Position numbers and translations under genes: made by a program. The notes beneath the pieces were generated by a model. That model was not told where the DNA came from. It worked only from the letters and a program-made list of their open reading frames with translations, and did not search any database. Below, in pieces: positions 27,600 to 36,480 of a stretch of DNA of 64,000 nucleotides (its first letter is position 1; each line of letters opens with the position of its first letter). The stretch is from Streptomyces sp. BHT-5-2 (GTDB lineage: Bacteria > Actinomycetota > Actinomycetes > Streptomycetales > Streptomycetaceae), in contig NZ_CP081497.1 of assembly GCF_019774615.1 (NCBI RefSeq), positions 1,550,001 through 1,614,000 on the forward strand, given 5' to 3'.

Positions 27600-27942
27600 A
27601 GTGAAAAATTCCGCGATTGGCTGACCTGATCAAGCGGTGCGGTGTATGGCCGAATGGCAATTCCGGCCTCCGGGACGTCCTGCCCGGGATTCCCGTCCGG
27701 ATTCCTGTCCGAAATGCCGGTCGGTGCCCGTCCCGAAAAGCGGCGAACGGTACCGCGGCGGGGGGCCCGCCGCAGCGTCGCCGATTGTGTCATCCCCGCC
27801 CCTGCGGCCCCCGTGCCGGGTGGCTTCCCGTACCCTTTGGGCGGTCCGCCGGCCCGGCCGGCGCCCGGCCCCCACCCCTGGAAGGCGGCGCCGCGCACCG
27901 GCCCTTCGTGGCGACACGCGGTAGGCAGATATAAGCACCCCG

Positions 27943-27958
27943 ACACCACATCTAGTGC
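27943..27958. promoter_or_regulatory. NrdR box
   Basis: ACACCACATCTAGTGC matches about 12 of 16 positions of the NrdR consensus acaCwAtATaTwGtgt and lies 171 nt upstream of nrdR. NrdR boxes normally come in pairs; the only second candidate, around 27922-27937, matches poorly. Confidence 0.6.
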
Positions 27959-28128
27959 TTAGATGCGGGCGGCCGCCTACAAGTTGTGGTGCCGGGTCCG
28001 TCGGGCCCCACGGATCGCCTATGCTTGTGGCTGCTCCGAAGGGCCCGTACGGACCGGCCGGAGGTTCCGTCACCGTACGCCGGTTCCGTCGGCGTGCGTC
28101 CGTTTTCGAGGGTGAGGAGGGTGGAGCC

Positions 28129-28653
28129 ATGCACTGCCCCTTCTGCAGGCACCCGGACAGCCGGGTCGTCGACAGCCGCACCACGGACGACGGAACGGCG
28201 ATCCGCCGGCGCCGCCAGTGCCCCGACTGCTCCCGCCGTTTCACCACCGTCGAAACGGCGTCGCTGATGGTGATCAAGCGGAGCGGGGTCACCGAGCCCT
28301 TCAGCCGCACCAAGGTCATCGCGGGGGTGCGCAAGGCGTGCCAGGGGCGCCCGGTCACCGAGGACGCCCTCGCCAAGCTCGGCCAGCGGGTCGAGGAGGC
28401 GGTGCGCGCCACCGGCAGCGCGGAGCTGACCACCCATGACGTCGGGCTCGCCATACTGGGCCCGCTGCAGGAACTCGACCTCGTCGCGTACCTGCGCTTC
28501 GCGTCCGTCTACCGGGCGTTCGACTCACTCGAGGACTTCGAGGCGGCCATCTCCGAGCTGCGGGAGCAGCGCGATGGGTCGCCCGCGCACGACGGGAGCG
28601 ACGAGAAGGCCGGCGAGCCGGCCCTTCCCGTGCCCGTCAACGCCGCCGACTGA
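28129..28653 (+). CDS. nrdR: Transcriptional repressor NrdR
   Basis: A 174-residue repressor of ribonucleotide reductase genes. The N-terminal zinc ribbon has Cys3, Cys6, Cys31 and Cys34 (MHCPFC ... CPDC) and binds NrdR boxes. The ATP-cone domain follows (VIKRSGVTEPFSRTKVIAGVRKAC), which senses ATP/dATP to switch DNA binding. The last 25 residues are a low-complexity tail. ATG 28129 follows GGTGAGGAGGGTGGAGCC. nrdJ lies 124 nt downstream on the same strand, the standard streptomycete nrdRJ arrangement, so NrdR represses its own operon through the upstream box. Confidence 0.97.
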   Translation: MHCPFCRHPDSRVVDSRTTDDGTAIRRRRQCPDCSRRFTTVETASLMVIKRSGVTEPFSRTKVIAGVRKACQGRPVTEDALAKLGQRVEEAVRATGSAELTTHDVGLAILGPLQELDLVAYLRFASVYRAFDSLEDFEAAISELREQRDGSPAHDGSDEKAGEPALPVPVNAAD

Positions 28654-28777
28654 GCTCGGCGCGCAATCCAGACCCGGATCGGGGCGAGAGCAGGGCGTCC
28701 CGGTTCGGGAAAGACATACACCGTGCCACGGAATTTGTGGGCACATATGGGCGTTTGCCCGTATACAGGGAGGCGGA

Positions 28778-31660
28778 ATGACAGAGACGACGAGCGGCCC
28801 GGCACGAGGTTCCCGCGCCAAGGGAAGCAAGACGGCCAAGGGTCTGCGTATCGAGCGCATCCACACCACCCCCGGCGTGCATCCGTACGACGAGGTCGAG
28901 TGGGCGCGCCGTGACGTCGTCATGACCAACTGGCGCGACGGCTCGGTCAATTTCGAGCAGCGTGGCGTCGAGTTCCCCGAGTTCTGGTCGGTGAACGCGG
29001 TCAACATCGTCACGAGCAAGTACTTCCGCGGCGCGGTGGGCTCCCCGGCCCGCGAGTCGAGCCTCAAGCAGCTCATCGACCGCGTGGTCAAGACGTACCG
29101 CAAGAGCGGCGAGGAGAACGGTTACTTCGCCTCCCCGGCGGACGCCGAGATCTTCGAGCACGAGCTGGCCTACGCCCTGCTCCACCAGGTCTTCAGCTTC
29201 AACTCCCCGGTGTGGTTCAACGTCGGCACCCAGCAGCCGCAGCAGGTCAGCGCCTGCTTCATCCTCTCCGTGGACGACTCCATGGAGTCGATCCTGGACT
29301 GGTACAAGGAAGAGGGGATGATCTTCAAGGGCGGCTCCGGCGCCGGCCTGAACCTCTCCCGCATCCGCTCCTCCAAGGAGCTGCTCTCCTCCGGTGGCAA
29401 CGCCTCCGGCCCGGTCTCCTTCATGCGCGGCGCCGACGCCTCCGCCGGCACCATCAAGTCCGGCGGCGCCACCCGCCGCGCGGCCAAGATGGTCGTCCTG
29501 GACGTCGACCACCCCGACGTCGAGGCGTTCATCGAGACCAAGGTCAAGGAAGAGGAGAAGATCCGCGCGCTGCGCGACGCGGGCTTCGACATGGACCTGG
29601 GCGGCGACGACATCACGTCCGTCCAGTACCAGAACGCCAACAACTCGGTCCGTGTGAACGACGAGTTCATGAAGGCCGTCGAGTCCGGTGCCAAGTTCGG
29701 CCTGCGCGGCCGGCTGAACGGCGAGGTCATCGAGGAGGTCGACGCCAAGGGCCTGTTCCGCAAGATGGCCGAGGCCGCCTGGGCCTGCGCCGACCCCGGC
29801 ATCCAGTACGACGACACCATCAACCACTGGCACACCTCGCCGGAGTCCGGTCGCATCACCGCGTCCAACCCGTGCAGCGAGTACATGCACCTGGACAACT
29901 CCTCGTGCAACCTCGCCTCGCTCAACCTCCTGAAGTTCCTCCGCGACGACGACCAGGGCAACCAGTCCTTCGACGCCGCGCGGTTCGCCAAGGTCGTCGA
30001 GCTGGTCATCACGGCGATGGACATCTCCATCTGCTTCGCGGACTTCCCGACCCAGAAGATCGGCGAGACCACCCGCGCCTTCCGCCAGCTGGGCATCGGC
30101 TACGCCAACCTCGGCGCCCTGCTGATGGCCACCGGCCACGCCTACGACTCCGACGGCGGCCGCGCGCTGGCCGGTGCCATCACCTCGCTGATGACCGGCA
30201 CCTCCTACAAGCGCTCCGCCGAGCTGGCCGCGATCGTCGGCCCGTACGACGGCTACGCCCGCAACGCCGACGCCCACAAGCGCGTCATGAAGCAGCACGC
30301 CGACGCCAACGGCGAGGCCAAGCGGATGGACGACCTGGACACCCCGGTCTGGGCCGCGGCCACCGAGGCGTGGCAGGACGTCCTCCACCTCGGCGAGAAG
30401 AACGGCTTCCGCAACGCCCAGGCGTCCGTGCTGGCCCCGACCGGCACCATCGGCCTGATGATGGACTGCGACACCACCGGCGTCGAGCCGGACCTGGCGC
30501 TGGTCAAGTTCAAGAAGCTGGTCGGCGGCGGCTCCATGCAGATCGTGAACAACACGGTCCCCAAGGCGCTCAAGCGGCTCGGCTACCAGCCCGAGCAGGT
30601 CGAGGCGATCGTCGCCCACATCGCCGACCACGGCAATGTCGTCGACGCCCCCGGCCTCAAGCTGGAGCACTACGAGGTCTTCGACTGCGCCATGGGCGAG
30701 CGCTCCATCTCCCCGATGGGTCACGTCCGCATGATGGCCGCGGCCCAGCCGTTCCTCTCCGGCGCGATCTCCAAGACGGTCAACGTCCCGGAGTCGGCCA
30801 CCGTCGAGGAGATCGAGGACGTCTACTTCCAGGGCTGGAAGCTCGGCCTGAAGGCGCTCGCGATCTACCGCGACAACTGCAAGGTCGGCCAGCCCCTCTC
30901 CGCCAAGAAGAAGGAAGAGGAGAAGAAGGCCGAGGCCGAGCCGGTCGCGGAGAAGAAGGTGGTCGAGTACCGCCCGGTCCGCAAGCGCCTGCCCAAGGGC
31001 CGTCCCGGCATCACCACCTCCTTCACGGTCGGCGGCGCCGAGGGCTACATGACCGCCAACTCCTACCCGGACGACGGTCTCGGCGAGGTCTTCCTGAAGA
31101 TGTCCAAGCAGGGCTCGACCCTCGCGGGCATGATGGACGCCTTCTCCATCGCGGTGTCGGTCGGCCTCCAGTACGGCGTGCCGCTGGAGACCTACGTCTC
31201 GAAGTTCGTCAACATGCGCTTCGAGCCGGCCGGTATGACCGACGACCCGGACGTGCGGATGGCGCAGTCGATCGTCGACTACATCTTCCGCCGCCTGGCG
31301 CTGGACTTCCTGCCGTTCGAGACCCGCTCGGCTCTGGGCATCCACTCCGTCGAGGAGCGCCAGCGCCACCTGGAGACCGGTTCGTACGAGCTGCCCGACG
31401 ACGAGGTCGACGTGGAGGGCCTGGCCCAGTCCGCGCCGCGGCAGATCGAGCCGCAGAAGGAGTCCGCGCCGGCCGCCAAGGCCGTCGAGGAGACCGCCGC
31501 ACCGGCCCCCAAGCAGGCGCACACCAACGCCGAGCTGGTCGAGATGCAGCTGGGCATCAACGCCGACGCGCCGCTCTGCTTCTCCTGCGGCACCAAGATG
31601 CAGCGGGCCGGCAGCTGCTACCTCTGCGAGGGCTGCGGATCGACCAGCGGCTGCAGCTGA
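28778..31660 (+). CDS. nrdJ: Class II (adenosylcobalamin-dependent) ribonucleotide reductase
   Basis: A 960-residue vitamin-B12-dependent reductase making dNTPs without oxygen or a tyrosyl radical. Cys160 (VSACFILSV) and Cys366 with Glu368 (NPCSEYMHLD) are active-site residues, and SNFNSPVWFN-type sequence (FSFNSPVWFNVG) is present. The C-terminal 30 residues contain two CxxC pairs (CFSCGTK, CYLCEGC) that act as redox shuttle or zinc site. A Lys/Glu-rich linker lies at about 708-730. ATG 28778 is set by GGAGGCGGA just upstream and gives the length known for S. coelicolor NrdJ. It is co-regulated with nrdR. Confidence 0.97.
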   Translation: MTETTSGPARGSRAKGSKTAKGLRIERIHTTPGVHPYDEVEWARRDVVMTNWRDGSVNFEQRGVEFPEFWSVNAVNIVTSKYFRGAVGSPARESSLKQLIDRVVKTYRKSGEENGYFASPADAEIFEHELAYALLHQVFSFNSPVWFNVGTQQPQQVSACFILSVDDSMESILDWYKEEGMIFKGGSGAGLNLSRIRSSKELLSSGGNASGPVSFMRGADASAGTIKSGGATRRAAKMVVLDVDHPDVEAFIETKVKEEEKIRALRDAGFDMDLGGDDITSVQYQNANNSVRVNDEFMKAVESGAKFGLRGRLNGEVIEEVDAKGLFRKMAEAAWACADPGIQYDDTINHWHTSPESGRITASNPCSEYMHLDNSSCNLASLNLLKFLRDDDQGNQSFDAARFAKVVELVITAMDISICFADFPTQKIGETTRAFRQLGIGYANLGALLMATGHAYDSDGGRALAGAITSLMTGTSYKRSAELAAIVGPYDGYARNADAHKRVMKQHADANGEAKRMDDLDTPVWAAATEAWQDVLHLGEKNGFRNAQASVLAPTGTIGLMMDCDTTGVEPDLALVKFKKLVGGGSMQIVNNTVPKALKRLGYQPEQVEAIVAHIADHGNVVDAPGLKLEHYEVFDCAMGERSISPMGHVRMMAAAQPFLSGAISKTVNVPESATVEEIEDVYFQGWKLGLKALAIYRDNCKVGQPLSAKKKEEEKKAEAEPVAEKKVVEYRPVRKRLPKGRPGITTSFTVGGAEGYMTANSYPDDGLGEVFLKMSKQGSTLAGMMDAFSIAVSVGLQYGVPLETYVSKFVNMRFEPAGMTDDPDVRMAQSIVDYIFRRLALDFLPFETRSALGIHSVEERQRHLETGSYELPDDEVDVEGLAQSAPRQIEPQKESAPAAKAVEETAAPAPKQAHTNAELVEMQLGINADAPLCFSCGTKMQRAGSCYLCEGCGSTSGCS

Positions 31661-31794
31661 GCCGATCGCCCCTGGGGGCGAGGGCCTCGACCGGTGATCG
31701 GCCGGCGGGCCTGAGCTGACCGGGCCGGTTGGATCGGCTCGGCCACGCTGGGAGCGATCCCGGCGACGGGGCGACCAGGTCGCACATGGCGATC

Positions 31795-31832
31795 AGAGCG
31801 GTGGAGACGGGGAGACCCGGCTCCACCGCTCT
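31795..31832. terminator. nrdJ terminator hairpin
   Basis: A perfect 12-bp stem pairs AGAGCGGTGGAG (31795-31806) with CTCCACCGCTCT (31821-31832), with a 14-nt loop. It lies 135 nt after the nrdJ stop and before the convergent hydrolase gene. Confidence 0.8.
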
Positions 31833-31871
31833 GCTGTGTGTGGGGGCGTCTGAGGTGATGTTTCCCGCTGG

Positions 31872-32720
31872 TCAGCCGGGCTGTGGGAGGAAATCCACAA
31901 CGGTCCGGGTGAAACGCTCCGGGGCGTCGAGCCAGGGGAAGTGACCGGCGCCCGGCTGGACGGTCAGCGTGGCGCCGGGCAGCAGGGCGGCGATCTCCTC
32001 GGCCACCCGGGGCCGCGGCCCGCTGTCCAGCTCGCCCGTGAGGAGAAGCACCGGCGCGTCCAGCGCGGCCAGGGCGGCTCGCGCCGCCGCCGGGTCGAAG
32101 GCACCGGCGGACGCGTACCGTTCCGCGGCCTCCTCATTGGTCTGGGGGACCTCGGATGCGGCGTGCTCCTGGGCTGCCGCATCCCAACGGCCGTAGAAGA
32201 ACGGGGCGATGGCGTCCCAGTCGGCATCGGTGGCGGTGCCGGACCAGACCGCCTCGTAGGAGCGGTACGCGTCCGGGAACCACGGTTCGGCGGACCGCAG
32301 CGCCGCCGCTTCCCGGCGATGCCCTTCGGTGAAGTCGACGCCCAGGGCCCGGGCCCGGGCGGTGACCAGGGTGAGGCTGCGGATGCGCGCCGGAAGACGG
32401 GACGCGTAGAGCAGGGCGAGATCACCGGCGGCGGAGTGCGCGAGAAGATCGACGCGGGCGAGCCCGAGGTGCGCGCGCAGCGCCTCGACGTCGTCCACCT
32501 GACGGTCGCACCGGTAGCTCGCCGGGTCGGTGGGAATAGCGGATTCACCGGTGCCGCGCAGATCGAGCCGGATCAGTTGGCGGTGGTCCGCCATTCCACC
32601 GAGGTCGCCGAGGTAGGCGGAAGCACGCATCGGGCCACCGGGAAGGCAGAGCAGCGGCGCGCCTTTTCCGGCGAGGTGATAGGCGAGCACGGTCCCGTCG
32701 GATGCGGTGAAAACAGGCAT
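31872..32720 (-). CDS. Alpha/beta hydrolase
   Basis: A 282-residue alpha/beta-hydrolase of the proline-iminopeptidase/haloalkane-type group. The oxyanion region is PLLCLPGGPMRAS, the nucleophile Ser lies in LLAHSAAGDLALL (elbow A-H-S-A-A instead of G-x-S-x-G), the acid is Asp in LLTGELDSG, and the His is in GAGHFPW. The ATG at 32720 gives MPVFTASDGTVLAYHLAG, the standard family start. It is a single gene converging on nrdJ. The substrate is not predictable; proline-type leaving groups or small esters are possible. Confidence 0.87.
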   Translation of the reverse strand: MPVFTASDGTVLAYHLAGKGAPLLCLPGGPMRASAYLGDLGGMADHRQLIRLDLRGTGESAIPTDPASYRCDRQVDDVEALRAHLGLARVDLLAHSAAGDLALLYASRLPARIRSLTLVTARARALGVDFTEGHRREAAALRSAEPWFPDAYRSYEAVWSGTATDADWDAIAPFFYGRWDAAAQEHAASEVPQTNEEAAERYASAGAFDPAAARAALAALDAPVLLLTGELDSGPRPRVAEEIAALLPGATLTVQPGAGHFPWLDAPERFTRTVVDFLPQPG

Positions 32721-33073
32721 GGGCGTAATCCTTGGCCGGGGGCGAACCGCGGGGCAAATGGTTATGCCGGAGGCATAGAGGACGCCGGGGAAATAGGGAA
32801 TCGCGGTGCGGGGGAGGCGAGTTGGCGGTGTCGGGGTCCAGGTTGGAATTTGGGGGTCGGTGGTGATCGGGGGCGAGGACTGTGGGCGAGGGGCTGCTGC
32901 TGTTGTCGTCCGGCCTGCCCTCAGCTCTTCTCTCTTCTCCTTTTTTCCCCTCACCTCTTGTCTCCGTCGCGCCGTTCTTCGGCCTCGCCCAGCGCGTCGT
33001 CCTCGGGGAGGTATCCGGGGTATACGGGGTTACGGCCTGAGTGGTGGTGGGGGAGGTCGGGGTGCGAGCGTCG
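32721..33073. other. Non-coding gap with a 28-nt polypyrimidine run
   Basis: This stretch between the hydrolase start and the TerD terminator has no convincing gene. It contains an uninterrupted 28-nt pyrimidine run at 32925-32952 including six T, part of a longer C/T-rich zone to about 32965. That is conspicuous in DNA of this composition. Reading frames here have atypical codon use. Confidence 0.5.
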
Positions 33074-33104
33074 GAGGGGAGGCGGTTTGTCACCGCCTCC
33101 CCTC
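33074..33104. terminator. Terminator hairpin downstream of the TerD gene
   Basis: A perfect 13-bp stem pairs 33074-33086 (GAGGGGAGGCGGT) with 33092-33104, with the loop TTGTC. It lies 29 nt past the TerD gene stop on that gene's strand. Confidence 0.8.
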
Positions 33105-33132
33105 GCTGTTTGCCGTCGGCTGACCCCGGGTG

Positions 33133-33654
33133 TCAGGCGCCCATCAGCCTGGCGAACCCCTCCGGGTCGGTGTCGAACCCGCGCAGTACGGGCTGGAAAC
33201 GCCATTCGCCCGATGCGTCGCGTGTGAATTCGGCGACTGCCGCAGCCGTGGCGTCCGGCACCCCGGCAAAATCGTTCCGCGCCAGCCTGGTGTAGCCCTC
33301 GCGTACCTCGATGAGGGTGTTCTCCACCTCGCCGAAGACCTTGCGGCCGTGTGCCTGCTGGATCACCACACCCACCACGACACGCGAGTAGTGCTCCGAC
33401 AGGCGCTCCAGCTCAAGCGTCATGACCTCGTCGTCACCGAACCCCTGCCCGGTGCGGCTGTCGCGGTTGAGCATGATGGTTCCGTCCGGCGATCGGCTGT
33501 CGAAGTGCACCAGATAGGCCGGCTCGCCGTGCGGCGCGTCCGCCGCATATGTCGCCGCGATGAGGTCAAGGTCGATGTCCGGCTCACCGATGGGGCTGGG
33601 GTCCCATCCGAGCGCCACCACGACCTTCTCGATCCCCTTGTTGAACGTGCTCAC
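33133..33654 (-). CDS. TerD-family stress protein
   Basis: A 173-residue TerD-domain protein. The GTG start yields VSTFNKGIEKVVVALGWDPS, and the calcium-binding pattern DIDLDLIAATY follows. The later block EVMTLELERLSEHYSRVVVGV and FGEVENTLIEVREG is typical of the family. TerD proteins bind Ca2+ and are linked to tellurite resistance and general stress in Streptomyces, where several paralogues exist. The start at 33654 is supported by GGAAGGGG upstream; the upstream in-frame ATG would add 57 unrelated residues. No other ter genes are adjacent, so this is a solitary paralogue. Confidence 0.9.
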   Translation of the reverse strand: MSTFNKGIEKVVVALGWDPSPIGEPDIDLDLIAATYAADAPHGEPAYLVHFDSRSPDGTIMLNRDSRTGQGFGDDEVMTLELERLSEHYSRVVVGVVIQQAHGRKVFGEVENTLIEVREGYTRLARNDFAGVPDATAAAVAEFTRDASGEWRFQPVLRGFDTDPEGFARLMGA

Positions 33655-33886
33655 CGGGTCCCCTTCCGTCAGCTCCCGTGGCCCAGCCCGTCCGCGTGTC
33701 CGCGGGCAACTCCCCGGGATTTCCCCGTGTTCGACCATCGTGCCACGTGGTCGTGGGCACCGACCCGGTAAGTCCGTGACGCTCCAGGTGCGTTGACGCA
33801 CTCGCTGCAAAGCCGTCATTGCCATCGGCGCAATGTGTCCCAGTGTCTCGGTGCAATGGGATGCATTGTGTCCGCCCCTCGAGGCT

Positions 33887-34474
33887 TCATGTCGGCGCTT
33901 CGCCCCATAGACGGGTGAGGTGGTCGTCGAGGACGTCCAGTGCCTCGGTGGGGGAGAGGTGGCCGATCAGGACGTGGGTGGTGAGGCCGTCGGTGAGGGC
34001 GAGGAGGGCGCGGGCGGAGCGTTGTGGGGTGGCGGTCCCGGTGGCCTCGGCGATCAACCGGGCGAAGAGCTGCTGGAGTTCGGCGTAGCTGTCGCGCAGG
34101 CTGGCCGCCAGGCGCGGGGTGACCGCGGCCTGGGCGACGAAGGCCAGCCAGACGCGCGCCTCGGCGCGTTGCTGCTCCTGCAGGAGTGCGACCTCGGTCG
34201 CCGCGTGCCCGAGTGTCGTGCGGGCCGACTGGGCGGGCGAGGACGCCAGTCGTGTCGTCACGCGGGCGGTGATCTGCTCACCGATGTGGGTGAGCGCGAA
34301 GACCAGCATCTCCTCCTTGGTGCGGAAGCAGCGCTGGACGGCCCCCATGGACACCTCCGCGCGGGCCGCGACGTCCCTGAGGGTCACCCCCTCAAGGCCG
34401 CTCTCGTCGGCGAGTTGGCACACGGCGTCGGCGATCCGGCGGCGCCGGCTCTCGTGGTCGACCTGCCTGGGCAT
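33887..34474 (-). CDS. TetR/AcrR-family regulator
   Basis: A 195-residue one-component repressor. The HTH lies in the first 55 residues: LEGVTLRDVAARAEVSMGAVQRCFRTKEEM, with the typical TetR third-helix pattern. The C-terminal two-thirds are the helical ligand domain, ending with HLSPTEALDVLDDHLTRLWG. ATG 34474 is supported by GGGGAGCC just upstream; an upstream ATG would add 25 residues. The gene 5' of it on the opposite strand is an amidase relic, so its former divergent target may have decayed. The ligand is unknown. Confidence 0.9.
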   Translation of the reverse strand: MPRQVDHESRRRRIADAVCQLADESGLEGVTLRDVAARAEVSMGAVQRCFRTKEEMLVFALTHIGEQITARVTTRLASSPAQSARTTLGHAATEVALLQEQQRAEARVWLAFVAQAAVTPRLAASLRDSYAELQQLFARLIAEATGTATPQRSARALLALTDGLTTHVLIGHLSPTEALDVLDDHLTRLWGEAPT

Positions 34475-34582
34475 CCGGGCTCCCCGCTTTATCCGATGCG
34501 TTCGTATCGCTTGCAAGGTTACGACGATGGCGTGGCGATGTGAGCGCATCGGAACGTCGAAGGTCGGCGACCGGCCGCAGGC

Positions 34583-34903
34583 GTGTTGCGGGCGTCGCCC
34601 CGGGCCCGTTGGTTGGCCGGCGTGCCGTTCACGGTGGAGGAGACTGCCGCCATCGAGGGGGCGGCGGCCTTTGTCGACGCCGGCCCGTGGAGCCGCCGGA
34701 GTGACTGTGGCTTGCCGGCGCGTGAGTATCGCGACCGGCCGCGTGGGGATGCCCGCCGTGGCGGTGCCGACGGAGTGGTGGACGGGCTGCCCCGCGGCGT
34801 GCAGTTGATCGGCCGCGCCGGCCGGGAGGGCCTGTGTGCGGCGGCCGTCGGGGAGGTGGGGCGTCGCCTGGGTGTACCGACGGCCATCGATCCGCTTCCG
34901 TAA
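34583..34903 (+). pseudogene. Amidase-family remnant (internally deleted and frameshifted)
   Basis: Two pieces of an amidase-signature enzyme survive. LAGVPFTVEE (from 34613) corresponds to the N-terminal LAGVPFTVKE block preceding the catalytic Lys. From about 34735, VGMPAVAVPTE followed, in another reading frame, by GVVDGLPRGVQLIGRAGREGL corresponds to the C-terminal block. The roughly 300 residues carrying the Ser-cisSer-Lys triad between them are gone, and a frame change occurs near 34775. No function remains. The relic is divergent from the TetR gene at 34474. Confidence 0.8.
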
Positions 34904-34971
34904 GGGAGTTCGGGGCGGCGGGAAGCCGGCGTCCAGCGGTACCCGTGGTCACCGGGCCGTACGATGGCGCG

Positions 34972-35577
34972 GTGCTGGTCAAGTGGATTCGCCTTACCGT
35001 CGTGGACCGCCGAGGGTTCGAACGGGGGCAGCGCAAATGGGCCGGGCTCCTGGGGGAGCCCGGTTTCCGGGGACAGGCCGGGGGCTGGAGCCGGTCCCGG
35101 CCCGGAGTGGCGCACTTGATCGGCTTCTGGGAGAGCCGGGCCTTCTACGACTCTTTCATGGCGCGCTCGCACGACCGGTTGGCGGCCGCCCAGGCCGGCA
35201 CCTACAAGGACCCGCAAGTCCGGCTGTTCGAGCACGAATTCGACGTGAAGGTCGGGTTCCGGCCGGCCTTCGGGGACGCCGACGTGCTACGGCTGGCGCA
35301 CTGCCGGGTGCGCCCGGACCGGGTGGAGCACTTCGTGCTCATGCAGGAGAAGGTCTGGAATCCGGCGATGGCCGGTTCGCCCGGGATGCTGCGGGGGATG
35401 GTGGGCCGGGCACCGGGCGAGGAGTTCCTGGTCCTGTCGATGTGGCAGTCGGCGGCCGAGCGCGGCAAGTACCGCCCGGAGAGGGTGGAGCGGCTGGCGC
35501 TGCGGGCCCAGATAGCCGCGGACGTCCAGGCGATCGCGGGCGACGTGGTGCAGCTCGAACCCTCCTGGACGGTGTGA
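34972..35577 (+). CDS. DUF4937 / YdbC-like dimeric alpha-beta-barrel protein
   Basis: A 201-residue protein built from two ferredoxin-like halves. The first starts LVKWIRLTVVDRRGFERGQRKW and includes VAHLIGFWESRAFYDSFM; the second starts LRLAHCRVRPDRVEHFVLMQEKVW and includes EFLVLSMWQSAAERGKY. This is the ABM-barrel pattern of DUF4937/YdbC proteins, related to heme- or quinone-handling monooxygenase folds, without a known reaction. GTG 34972 coincides with the beginning of the first half. It stands alone between the amidase relic and the frameshifted TetR gene. Confidence 0.8.
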   Translation: MLVKWIRLTVVDRRGFERGQRKWAGLLGEPGFRGQAGGWSRSRPGVAHLIGFWESRAFYDSFMARSHDRLAAAQAGTYKDPQVRLFEHEFDVKVGFRPAFGDADVLRLAHCRVRPDRVEHFVLMQEKVWNPAMAGSPGMLRGMVGRAPGEEFLVLSMWQSAAERGKYRPERVERLALRAQIAADVQAIAGDVVQLEPSWTV

Positions 35578-35586
35578 GCGCAGGGC

Positions 35587-36347
35587 TCAGCCCGCCCGCT
35601 CCGGGAGGTCCGCCGCGCTGCCGGCGGACCGGCCGCGGGTGAAGCGGGTGAAGACGCCCGCGCGGGCCGCGGCCAGTGCCGCCGCCGCGGCCTGGTCGGC
35701 GAGCGCGGCGTCGATCGGCTCGCGGGTGACGAAGAGCCGGCAGAGCAACGGGGCGGGCGCGGCCCGGACCAGCGCCCCGGCGTCGATGTCGGTCTCCGGG
35801 CCGGCCGCCGGCTCGCCGCGCCGCACGGCGCGTTCGACGATGGCCTCGCAGCGTGTGAACCGCTCGGCGTAGTAGGCGCGCAGGGCCGTGGCCGCCCGCT
35901 CCGACCGGAAGCCGGCGGCGATCATCGCGGAGCCGGACGCGGCCGCCGCGGCTCCCGTGAACGAGCTGACGACCTCCCGGGCGAGGGCCCGCAGATCGCC
36001 CTCCAGTGACCCGGTGTCCGGCGGCGGCCAGCTGTCCTCGCCCGCCAGGTCCAGGGCCTCGGCCACCAGCCCTCCACGTCCCCCCAGCGGCGGTAGAGGG
36101 TCGTCTTGTGCACCCCGGAGTGCTCGGCGACGTACTCGACGGTCAGCCCGGGGTAGCCGAGTTCGGTGAGGCCGGACAGCACGGCGTCGCGGACGGCGGC
36201 CGGGGTGCGGGCCGGGCGTCCGCCGGGGCGCCGCGTGCCGGGCGTGGCAGGGGGCGCGGGGCCGTCGCTCCCGGCCGGGTGCTTCTGCTCGGCCTCACCG
36301 GTCAATTGCTGCTCCGGCCGCGTCGTGGGAGGGGGCGGCATCCCCAT
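35587..36347 (-). pseudogene. TetR-family regulator with a frameshift in a G6 run
   Basis: The 5' frame encodes an N-terminal HTH (TVEYVAEHSGVHKTTLYRRW). The 3' frame continues with the ligand domain from LVAEALDLAGEDSW. The break falls at a run of six G on the coding strand (36080-36085). Restoring one G would read RRWGGRGGLVAEALDL, which fits the family consensus very well. The sequence therefore shows a single-base deletion, by mutation or as a sequencing error. Everything else, including the operator-like palindrome just upstream at 36354-36367, looks intact. If real, the regulator is inactive past its DNA-binding domain. Confidence 0.85.
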
Positions 36348-36353
36348 TTTAAT

Positions 36354-36367
36354 GCAACTTGAGTTGC
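36354..36367. promoter_or_regulatory. Palindromic operator GCAACTTGAGTTGC
   Basis: GCAACT and AGTTGC form perfect 6-bp arms around a 2-bp centre, 7 nt upstream of the TetR start at 36347. This placement and symmetry are typical of a TetR autoregulatory operator. Confidence 0.75.
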
Positions 36368-36480
36368 GTTTGGCGCCGCGCGGTGCCGTTCCTGGATGGG
36401 CGGTGCTGTTCCTGGAAGGGGCGCCCGGCCCTCGTCGTCCGCGCGGGCAGTGGCGCGGCTCCGTTCACCGGGCACCCCCG

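Larger units (their letters stand above)
27523..28128. other. lexA/nrdR divergent intergenic region
   Basis: This 606-nt gap separates the divergent lexA and nrdR starts. It carries a LexA box near lexA and an NrdR box near nrdR (separate entries). Between them, about 27660-27920, I see only short GC-rich repeats and no convincing gene. A TATGCT at 28019-28024 is a possible -10 for nrdR, without a clear -35. Confidence 0.5.

Noticed and set aside
28637..31522. 961-codon minus-strand frame opposite nrdJ
   Set aside because: A high-GC shadow frame; the plus strand encodes a full-length nrdJ with all motifs.
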